64,000 nt of DNA from JBDRKE01 sp043814315 (GTDB taxonomy: Bacteria; Omnitrophota; Gorgyraeia; Gygaellales; Profunditerraquicolaceae). The position numbers and the translations under genes were made by a program. The notes under the pieces were generated by a model. The model was given only the letters and a program-made list of their open reading frames with translations. It had not been told where the DNA came from and did not search any database. Position 1 is the stretch's first letter; each line of letters opens with the position of its first letter. The DNA is taken from contig JBDRKE010000023.1 in the NCBI GenBank assembly GCA_043814315.1, positions 1 to 64,000 on the forward strand, read 5' to 3'. Shown in pieces: positions 49,606 to 56,361 of this stretch.

Positions 49606-51096
49606 CTACATGTTAATCGCCTCTATCAGCGCTTTAGCCTTATTCACCGATTCAAGATATTCCTTTGCGGGAACCGAATCCGCAACAATCCCCGCTCCCG
49701 CCTGCACGTAGGCGAAACCGCCTTTGACCACGATAGTCCTAATCGTGATACATGTATCCATATTATGCGAAAAACTGAAATACCCCACGCAACCCGCATA
49801 AACCCCGCGCCTTAAGTTTTCTAACTCGTCAATAATCTCCATGGCCCGGATTTTCGGGCTGCCGGTCACGGTGCCGGCGGGAAACGCGGTACGCAACACA
49901 TCATAGATATCGAATCGCTTTTTGTCAAGTGTTCCTCGAACTTCACTGACCAGATGCATGACATGGGAATATTTTTCTATGTTCATAAATTCGCTTATTT
50001 TCACAGTGCCGGCTAAACTGACCCTGCCCAAATCATTCCTGCCCAGGTCCACCAGCATGATATGCTCTGCTTTCTCTTTCTCGTCTTTAATCAATTCTTC
50101 TGCCAGTTTTCTATCTTCTTCTTCTGCGGCCCCTCTTTTACGCGTGCCTGCAATGGGCCTTGTCTGAATAAACCCCCCCTCGCAGCGCACCAGCATCTCG
50201 GGAGAAGACCCTATCAAAGAAACGTCTTTAAACTGAAGAAAATACATGTAAGGCGAAGGATTCAGGCTCCTTAAATTTCTGTAAATTTCAAATTCTTCGC
50301 ACGCTATCTTGGTTTTAAAACGCTGGGATAAAACAACCTGAATGACATCCCCTTTTCTAATGTAACCTTTGGCCTCCTTTACCATATTTTGAAATTCGGA
50401 TTTAGTGACATTGGGGGAAATTTTCGATTTACCGGCTCTTTTCTTGCCCGCCTGGGCCTCAGGGCCCAAGGAAGCGCTAAATAGTTTTTGAATAGCCTTT
50501 ATCTTTCTAACGGCGCGCTCATAAATTTTCTTTTTCATGGCGTACCTTGCGCGGAGCGACTTCGGCAATAGCGTATTGGCGACGATCTTTATGGTGTGAT
50601 TGACATGGTCAAAAATCAAAATGGTGTCCGTCAGAATAAAAATACAATCGTCTAACCCCAGGTCGTCCGGATTTTTGTCGGGGATATTTTCAAAAAAACG
50701 CGCCGTATCGTAACTCATAAAACCGACCAGCCCGCCATAAAAACGCGGCAATCCGGGGACAGGGGTGGCCTTAAAGCCTTTCATGATGCGCTTAATCTCC
50801 TCTAATGGCGTATCCTCAGTAATGAAACGCCTCACGGATTTACGGTGGGGAAAGTGTATCTCAATGGACCTTGCCTTGCTTCTGAATATCAAGGAAGGGT
50901 CGCTTCCCAAAAAAGAGTAACGCGCTAACTTTTGCTGCCCCTCCACCGATTCAAGCAAAAAGGCATAGTCGCTTTTCTTCATTCTTAAAAAGGCAGACAC
51001 CGGCGTATCCAGATCCGCGTTGATCTCGCTATAGACGGGAATCACATTTGCTACTTTTGTAAGTTTTAAGAATTCCTTTAATGACGGTTTAACCAT
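49606..51096 (-). CDS. trpE: Anthranilate synthase component I
   Basis: A 496-residue chorismate-using enzyme that makes anthranilate with ammonia from TrpG. The N-terminal Trp-binding site shows FLLESVEGQ (the LLES feedback motif), so tryptophan inhibition is likely retained. The catalytic core has RTRPIAGTRKRG-type QTRPIAGTRKRGA, DLGRNDLGRVS, TVTGSPKIRAMEIIDELE and YAGCVGYFSFS. trpG and the rest of the trp genes are not adjacent. It is preceded by hisI. Aminodeoxychorismate synthase PabB is the alternative, but the LLES site and HMLVDLGRNDLGRV-like region favour TrpE. Confidence 0.92.
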   Translation of the reverse strand: MVKPSLKEFLKLTKVANVIPVYSEINADLDTPVSAFLRMKKSDYAFLLESVEGQQKLARYSFLGSDPSLIFRSKARSIEIHFPHRKSVRRFITEDTPLEEIKRIMKGFKATPVPGLPRFYGGLVGFMSYDTARFFENIPDKNPDDLGLDDCIFILTDTILIFDHVNHTIKIVANTLLPKSLRARYAMKKKIYERAVRKIKAIQKLFSASLGPEAQAGKKRAGKSKISPNVTKSEFQNMVKEAKGYIRKGDVIQVVLSQRFKTKIACEEFEIYRNLRSLNPSPYMYFLQFKDVSLIGSSPEMLVRCEGGFIQTRPIAGTRKRGAAEEEDRKLAEELIKDEKEKAEHIMLVDLGRNDLGRVSLAGTVKISEFMNIEKYSHVMHLVSEVRGTLDKKRFDIYDVLRTAFPAGTVTGSPKIRAMEIIDELENLRRGVYAGCVGYFSFSHNMDTCITIRTIVVKGGFAYVQAGAGIVADSVPAKEYLESVNKAKALIEAINM

Positions 51097-51103
51097 AAGT
51101 TAA

Positions 51104-51205
51104 AATTCCAAATATCACTACACAAATTACAAACAATATACAATAATCAAATCAAAAAAAAAGTGTATTGTGATTTGTCTGTATATTGGTATTTGTGATT
51201 TATCT
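51104..51205. repeat. AT-rich CAAATTAC/GTATTTGTGATTT repeat, trpE-hisI spacer
   Basis: TTCCAAATATCACTACACAA and CAAATCAAAAAAAAAGTGTA face TTGTGATTTGTCTGTATATT and GGTATTTGTGATTTATC, a long imperfect hairpin. No trp attenuator or leader peptide was found. Confidence 0.65.
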
Positions 51206-51541
51206 TTATTTGATCTTTCTATAAAAACAACTGCGATGGCCTGTGTGGCAGGCCACTCCTACCTGCCTGACCCTGATGAGAAGCGTATCCCTATCGCAAT
51301 CATAGGACACAGACTTTAGTAATTGATAGTGCCCGGAGGTCTCGCCCTTAATCCAATATTTCTTTCTTGAGCGCGACCAGAAACAGGTCTTTCCTGATTT
51401 TAGAGACCTGGCCAGCGACTGTTTGTTCATATAAGCCAGCATGAGCACATCGCCTGTTTTATAATCCTGAATGACCGCGGGGATCAAGCCTGCTTTATCA
51501 AAAGTCAAATCTTTTAAATTGAACTCCTTCTTTTTTTTCAT
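51206..51541 (-). CDS. hisI: Phosphoribosyl-AMP cyclohydrolase HisI
   Basis: A 111-residue enzyme for the third step of histidine synthesis, single-domain without HisE. The ATG at 51541 overlaps the hisF stop (ATGA); an upstream frame inside hisF is not used. Zinc and magnesium ligands are in SYDCDRDTLLIRV and VGVACHTGHRSCFYR. Confidence 0.96.
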   Translation of the reverse strand: MKKKKEFNLKDLTFDKAGLIPAVIQDYKTGDVLMLAYMNKQSLARSLKSGKTCFWSRSRKKYWIKGETSGHYQLLKSVSYDCDRDTLLIRVRQVGVACHTGHRSCFYRKIK

Positions 51542-52293
51542 AGCCGCACCGGCACTCCTTTGCCATTTAAATATTCCTTGACCTGCCTTACGGAGAATTC
51601 TTGATAATGAAAAATCGAAGCCGCCAAAGCCGCATCCGCACATGTCTCTGTAAAACAATCATAAAAATGCTCTAATGTGCCGGCACCTCCTGAGGCGATG
51701 ACCGGAACAGGCACAGCATCGGCGACGGCTTTGGTTAAAGCCAAATCAAAACCATCTTTAGTGCCGTCGGTATCCATGCTGGTCAAAAGGATTTCTCCGG
51801 CTCCGAGGCGAGCGGCCTCTTTCGCCCATGCCACGGCCTCCAGTTCCGTCGGAGTCCGTCCTCCGTTGATATACACCTGCCAGCCGCCTTCTGCCTTCTT
51901 GGCATCAATAGCCACCACGATACACTGGCTGCCAAACCGCCGTGAAGCCAGAGCGATCAACTCGGGGTATTTGACGGCCTGGGTATTGACGGAAACCTTT
52001 TCCGCGCCCGCGTTTAAAAGATTCCTTATATCGTCAAGGTCTGCGATTCCGCCCCCCACCGTAAAAGGCATAAAAATATTCTGGGCAATTTTTTCTACCA
52101 GATTAATGAGCGTCTTTCTTTTTTCAAAACTTGCGGTGATATCCAGAAAAGTCAATTCATCCGCCTGTTCGCGATCGTAAATCTTAGCTACTTCTACCGG
52201 GTCGCCAGCATCTTTCAGCTGTAAGAATCTGACGCCCTTCACCACCCTGTTATCTTTGATATCCAGGCAGGGAATAATGCGCTTAGTTAACAT
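51538..52293 (-). CDS. hisF: Imidazole glycerol phosphate synthase cyclase subunit HisF
   Basis: A 251-residue (beta/alpha)8 barrel that joins ammonia from HisH to PRFAR. Start at MLTKRIIPCLDIKDNRVVKG (52293). Catalytic Asp residues are in PCLDIKD and LTSMDTDGTKDGFD; VGGGIADLDDI and ASGGAGTLEHF bind phosphate. hisH lies upstream beyond hisA and a lipoprotein gene. Confidence 0.97.
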   Translation of the reverse strand: MLTKRIIPCLDIKDNRVVKGVRFLQLKDAGDPVEVAKIYDREQADELTFLDITASFEKRKTLINLVEKIAQNIFMPFTVGGGIADLDDIRNLLNAGAEKVSVNTQAVKYPELIALASRRFGSQCIVVAIDAKKAEGGWQVYINGGRTPTELEAVAWAKEAARLGAGEILLTSMDTDGTKDGFDLALTKAVADAVPVPVIASGGAGTLEHFYDCFTETCADAALAASIFHYQEFSVRQVKEYLNGKGVPVRL

Positions 52294-52299
52294 GGTTAG

Positions 52300-52425
52300 A
52301 AATTCAAATGACAAAATCCAAAATTCAAAACAAATCCAAAATTCAAAACAAAAGATTTTCGATTTTTGATTTTGTGCTTTGTGCTTATTTTGTGCTTTGT
52401 TATTTGTTATTTGGATTTATGTTCT
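52300..52425. repeat. AT-rich CCAAAATTC / TTTTGTGCTTTG repeats, hisF to lipoprotein spacer
   Basis: AAATCCAAAATTCAAAACAA twice, then GATTTTTGATTTTGTGCTTT and TTTGTTATTTGTTATTTGG. It is the common spacer family, in hairpin arrangement. No promoter was recognised. Confidence 0.7.
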
Positions 52426-52875
52426 CTACTTAACTTTCTTATAAAGATAATCTTTAAGCACTCCCCATGTCTTTTTCCCCACCTTGCCATCCACCGCCAG
52501 GTTATGGGCTGCCTGGAATTGCCTGATAGCGGCACGTGTCTGTTTGCCCATACGGCCGTCGATAAGCCCTGGGTTGTAGCCAGCGTTTTGCAGAGCCATC
52601 TGAATCTGTTTTACTTTAGGCCGGGATTTTACCTCTACTGTGGCCTTTTTAGAAGCCCGTATTCTTGGGCTTGCCTGAAACTCTCCACCCCTTGTTAGTG
52701 CTTCCACAGGGCTATAAATCCCTTCATCTTTAGCCTGAAGCTGCCCCTCTAAAAGTGAAATCTGGTTCTTCAAGCTCTCGATTTCAACGTCCGAGTGCTT
52801 GCGGGTCGTAGTGCAACCGCTTAAAGAAATAACAAAAAACCCCGCGCAGGATAACATCAATAACTTTCTTAACAT
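52426..52875 (-). CDS. Lipoprotein with C-terminal peptidoglycan-binding domain
   Basis: 149 residues from the ATG at 52875, behind GGAGG. The N terminus MLRKLLMLSCAGFFVISLSG-Cys is a lipoprotein signal with lipobox LSGC. A short coiled-coil stretch follows (EIESLKNQISLLEGQLQAKD). The C-terminal half is a PG_binding_1 domain (KVKQIQMALQNAGYNPGLID, GRMGKQTRAAIRQFQAAHNL). It probably anchors a membrane to the cell wall. There is no catalytic domain. It lies between hisA and hisF, with which it shares no evident function. Confidence 0.88.
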   Translation of the reverse strand: MLRKLLMLSCAGFFVISLSGCTTTRKHSDVEIESLKNQISLLEGQLQAKDEGIYSPVEALTRGGEFQASPRIRASKKATVEVKSRPKVKQIQMALQNAGYNPGLIDGRMGKQTRAAIRQFQAAHNLAVDGKVGKKTWGVLKDYLYKKVK

Positions 52876-52897
52876 ATCCACCTCCTCCCCTTATCTC

Positions 52898-53614
52898 TCA
52901 TATTTTTAAGGCCTGAGACAAAGTCAATTTACCATCATACAGGGCCTTACCTATGATAATCCCCTCTAATCCTTGTTTCTCTAATTTAGTCAGTTTATAT
53001 ATATCATCCAAAGAGGATATCCCGCCCGAAGCGATACATTTCAGGCCTGTTTTAGCCAAAAGGTTTTTAATCCCTTTGATATTGGGCCCGGTCAAGGTGC
53101 CATCCTTGAGGGTATCCGTATAAACAATGCGCTTAAAACCAACCTCTTTCAGATAGAGGCACCAGGTTATCAGATCCATTCCTTTTTTGGAACTTTTCCA
53201 GCCAAAGATCTGCACGGAGTTTTGTTTAGCATCAACGCTGACAATTACCTTTTCCTTGAATTTAGAAAAGCCGTCTTTCAAAAAATGTTTATCCGTAACC
53301 GCTTTTGTGCCCAAAACAACGCGATAGAATCCGCAACCCAACAGTTCTTTTATGGTCTTTAGGGTTCTGACGCCACCACCAAACTCTACAGGCACCGACA
53401 CATTTTTGACTATCTCCTTGGCCAGATGCAGATTCTTAGGAATCCCGCTCATCGCTCCGTCCAGATCAACGACATGCAGCAGGGATGCCCCTAATTTTAC
53501 CCAGTGCTTGGCTGTCTTAACAGGATCTTTAGAGTATATCTTCTTGTTAAACCTGCCCTGAACAAGCCTCACCACACAACCGTCCTGGATATCGATAGCG
53601 GGGATAATTAACAT
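52898..53614 (-). CDS. hisA: ProFAR isomerase HisA
   Basis: A 238-residue barrel enzyme, fourth step of histidine synthesis. MLIIPAIDIQDGCVVRLVQG has the catalytic Asp, LHVVDLDGAM and VEFGGGVRTLKTIKELL follow, and the second Asp is in IVYTDTLKDGTL, with CIASGGISSLDDI for phosphate binding. Confidence 0.96.
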   Translation of the reverse strand: MLIIPAIDIQDGCVVRLVQGRFNKKIYSKDPVKTAKHWVKLGASLLHVVDLDGAMSGIPKNLHLAKEIVKNVSVPVEFGGGVRTLKTIKELLGCGFYRVVLGTKAVTDKHFLKDGFSKFKEKVIVSVDAKQNSVQIFGWKSSKKGMDLITWCLYLKEVGFKRIVYTDTLKDGTLTGPNIKGIKNLLAKTGLKCIASGGISSLDDIYKLTKLEKQGLEGIIIGKALYDGKLTLSQALKI

Positions 53615-53627
53615 ATAGCAAGCGTCA

Positions 53628-53700
53628 ATTCAGGTAAATTCCAAATCCCAAGCAAATCCCAAATCAAAAACTATTTTGGGATCTTGACATTTGGATTTAT
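53628..53700. repeat. AT-rich CCAAATCCC / TTTGGGATC repeat, hisA-hisH spacer
   Basis: ATTCCAAATCCCAAGCAAATCC pairs with TTTTGGGATCTTGACATTTGG; only short words are quoted in common with other spacers (CCAAATCCC, TTTGGGAT). Confidence 0.65.
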
Positions 53701-53702
53701 CA

Positions 53703-54317
53703 CTACAATTCAACAAAATTTTTTAAGATTTTCAACCCTACGCTCTGGCTCTTTTCCGGATGAAACTGTACCCCATAGAGGCCATCCTGCCAGACCATAG
53801 CAGCAAAATCCAGACCATAAGGCGTAGTCGCCGCCACTACATCAGTTTCCCTCGGCTGGGGATAATACGAATGACAAAAATAAACAAAGGAATTATCTTC
53901 AATGCCTTTTAATAAAGGGCACTCCTTTTGGATTTTGGATTTCTTTAATTGGTTCCACCCCATATGCGGTACCTTAAGCCCATCCGCTTGCTTAAATTTT
54001 TTGACCTTGCCTTTTATGAATCCCAGGCCTTTTGATTCCCTGGCTTCTTCACTCTCCTCGAAGAATAGCTGCATACCCAAGCAGATCCCTAAGAGGGGTT
54101 TATGGTTGCTGACGTATTGACGTAAACAACTGATGAGATTCCGCTTTTTCAATTCACGCATAGCATCCTCAAAGGCGCCTACACCCGGAAGCACGCACTT
54201 TTTTGCTGATGCTATAGCCTCAGCCTTATTGGTAACAATCGTCTTGGCACCGGTAAACTCCAAGGCTTTATGAACGCTGTGAATATTCCCCATGCCGTAA
54301 TCAATAATTGCAATCAT
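53703..54317 (-). CDS. hisH: Imidazole glycerol phosphate synthase glutaminase subunit HisH
   Basis: A 204-residue class I glutamine amidotransferase: IAIIDYGMGNIHSVHKAL, nucleophile in LLGICLGMQLFFE, His and Glu in GVQFHPEKSQSVG. It forms the ammonia-channelling complex with HisF. Confidence 0.97.
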   Translation of the reverse strand: MIAIIDYGMGNIHSVHKALEFTGAKTIVTNKAEAIASAKKCVLPGVGAFEDAMRELKKRNLISCLRQYVSNHKPLLGICLGMQLFFEESEEARESKGLGFIKGKVKKFKQADGLKVPHMGWNQLKKSKIQKECPLLKGIEDNSFVYFCHSYYPQPRETDVVAATTPYGLDFAAMVWQDGLYGVQFHPEKSQSVGLKILKNFVEL

Positions 54318-54338
54318 GTGTCATATAATTCAGAATCC

Positions 54339-54402
54339 AGAAACCAGTCCTTCGACTACGCTCAGGACTGGCACTGAGCAGAGTCGAAGTGCCAGTAACC
54401 AG
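54339..54402. repeat. CTTCGACT...CAGGACTGG repeat upstream of hisH (near-identical copy inside alaS)
   Basis: AACCAGTCCTTCGACTACGC, TCAGGACTGGCACTGAGCAG and AGTCGAAGTGCCAG form two consecutive imperfect hairpins. The same approximately 60-nt sequence occurs in the opposite orientation within alaS at 58179-58259. Confidence 0.85.
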
Positions 54403-54429
54403 ATAGCGGTAATTATTTTCAACAGTAAC

Positions 54430-55035
54430 TCAGTCGATAACGCCTTTGGTCGAAGGAATCCCTTTTCTGCGCGGGTCGATCTGAGTGGCCTCATCTAAAG
54501 CCTTTCCTAAAGCCTTAAAGATAGGCTCCAGGGTGGTATGGATATCAGGGCTCGAGCCGCTGATCGCGATATTCAGGTTCATGCCTAACCTTTTCGAAAA
54601 AGAATCAAAAAAGTGCTTGGCATATTCAAGTTCATAACCTTCTTTTTTATCAGGAGCGCACCCCCCACCCTCCAGGGGCCATGCCAAATAACCCCTCCCG
54701 CTAATATCAACAGCTACGCTAGCGGTGACATTTTCCATAGGCACCGAGGCAGAACCAAACCTCTTAATGCCTTTCATGTCAGCCAATGCGTCTTTGAACG
54801 CCTGGCCTAACACGATACCGACATCCTCATTGGTGTGATGAATATCCACTTTTAAATCGCCTTTGGCCGCAATCTCCAGATCGAATAAACCGTGAAAGGC
54901 AAATAATTCCAGCATGTGATCCAGAAAACCTATCCTTGTCTTGATTTTGGATTTACCAGTACCGTCAATATCCAGCTTTACCCTAATATCTGTCTCTTTC
55001 GTTTTTCTTTTTATTGTTGCCGTTCTTTTTCCCAT
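54430..55035 (-). CDS. hisB: Imidazoleglycerol-phosphate dehydratase HisB
   Basis: A 201-residue single-function IGPD (no HisB-N phosphatase). Metal-binding motifs are FLDHMLELFAFH, HHTNEDVGI and HFFDSFSKRLGMNLNI. It carries out the sixth step of histidine synthesis and follows hisD in the cluster. Confidence 0.97.
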   Translation of the reverse strand: MGKRTATIKRKTKETDIRVKLDIDGTGKSKIKTRIGFLDHMLELFAFHGLFDLEIAAKGDLKVDIHHTNEDVGIVLGQAFKDALADMKGIKRFGSASVPMENVTASVAVDISGRGYLAWPLEGGGCAPDKKEGYELEYAKHFFDSFSKRLGMNLNIAISGSSPDIHTTLEPIFKALGKALDEATQIDPRRKGIPSTKGVID

Positions 55036-55074
55036 CCGTTCTTCCTTTCAATTTAGCGGGCGCTGCCTTGAAAT

Positions 55075-55133
55075 ACCAAGATCGGGTCTTGTAACTCATT
55101 GCCTATCAATCTGTTTCAAGTCCCGGTCTTGAA
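55075..55133. repeat. CAAGATCGGGTCTTG / CAAGTCCCGGTCTTG repeats, hisB-hisD spacer
   Basis: CCAAGATCGGGTCTTGTAAC (from 55077) and TTTCAAGTCCCGGTCTTGAA (to 55135) are two copies of the semi-palindromic family found upstream of mdh and of the GGDEF gene. Confidence 0.7.
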
Positions 55134-55134
55134 T

Positions 55135-56361
55135 TTATTGAAACCTTACCTTGACCGAATCCAGATGCTTGCTTAATCCTTCGATACCAGCGATTTTCTC
55201 CAAAGGCTCTCTTACTTTCTCCAGCGCTCTTTTCGTATAACTGATGATATGGCTGCTTTTGACAAAGTCATAGGCGGATAGCCCGGAAAAAAACCTCGCC
55301 GTGCCATGCGTAGGCAACACATGGCTAGGGCCCGCCACATAATCACCGACAGCCGCAGGGCTATAAGGCCCTAAAAAGATGGCGCCGGCGTTTTTTATGC
55401 CTTTAAGTAACCTTTGCGGATTCTTAACCATGATCTCAAGGTGTTCGGGTGCGATCTGATTGGCGATCTCAGTTGTCTTCTCCAAATTTTTAGTCAAAAT
55501 AATAAAGCCGTCCACATTTTCTAATTGTGCCTTGACCTCGCGCGCCAGGCTTTTGGAATTCGTAATCAATACCGCAAGCCCTTTAGAGTGCTCAGCCTGT
55601 GCCCGCAGGTCTGCGGTTACAAATCGGGGGTCGCTGTGGCGGTCGGCAATAATAACAAGTTCCGTAGGGCCGGCTATCATATCGATATCCACCTGCCCGA
55701 AGACCTGCCGTTTGGCCTCGCTCACGTAGATATTGCCGGGCCCGACGATCTTATCGACGCGCGGGATGGTTTTTGTCCCGTAGGCCAAGGCCGCGATACC
55801 TTGGGCTCCGCCCACGCGGTAAATCTCATCCACTTTTAAGAGGTCCGCAACCACAAGGATATGCGGGTTGATCTGACCGTGTTTATCCGGAGGGCTAACC
55901 AGTATAATTCTTTTCACCTGCGCGATCTTTGCCGGAAGGACCGTCATATAAACCGTAGAAACCAAAGGTGCCGTGCCCGCCGGTATATACACGCCGACCT
56001 TATCTAACGGGACATAGTTTTCACCCAGCACCGCTGCATCGGCATCTTTTATTCTCCAGGATTTCCTAATGCTTTTGCGGTAAAACTTATTCACATTTTC
56101 AATGACAACCTTGAGGCTGGATACAAAATTAGGGCTGATATTCTGATAGGCAGCGCTGATATCGATTTGAGAAACCTTGATCTGTCTTAACGATAACTTG
56201 ACTCCGTCAAACTTCCTGGTGTACTTAAGCAATGCCTCATCCCCAGCCACGCGCACATCCTCAATAATCTCCCTGACCCGCTCTTCAATGCGCTTGTTTC
56301 TTGTGAGGCCCCGGTTATAAATCTTATCTAATTTTTTGCTGCTAAAACGGATTATTTTCAT
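55135..56361 (-). CDS. hisD: Histidinol dehydrogenase HisD
   Basis: A 408-residue zinc- and NAD-dependent enzyme for the last two oxidations of histidine synthesis. YIPAGTAPLVSTVYMTVLPA, GGAQGIAALAYGTKTIPRVD, VGPGNIYVSEAKRQVFGQVD and the active-site GPSHVLPTHGTARFFSGLS are all present. Its ATG overlaps the alaS stop codon (ATGA). Confidence 0.97.
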   Translation of the reverse strand: MKIIRFSSKKLDKIYNRGLTRNKRIEERVREIIEDVRVAGDEALLKYTRKFDGVKLSLRQIKVSQIDISAAYQNISPNFVSSLKVVIENVNKFYRKSIRKSWRIKDADAAVLGENYVPLDKVGVYIPAGTAPLVSTVYMTVLPAKIAQVKRIILVSPPDKHGQINPHILVVADLLKVDEIYRVGGAQGIAALAYGTKTIPRVDKIVGPGNIYVSEAKRQVFGQVDIDMIAGPTELVIIADRHSDPRFVTADLRAQAEHSKGLAVLITNSKSLAREVKAQLENVDGFIILTKNLEKTTEIANQIAPEHLEIMVKNPQRLLKGIKNAGAIFLGPYSPAAVGDYVAGPSHVLPTHGTARFFSGLSAYDFVKSSHIISYTKRALEKVREPLEKIAGIEGLSKHLDSVKVRFQ

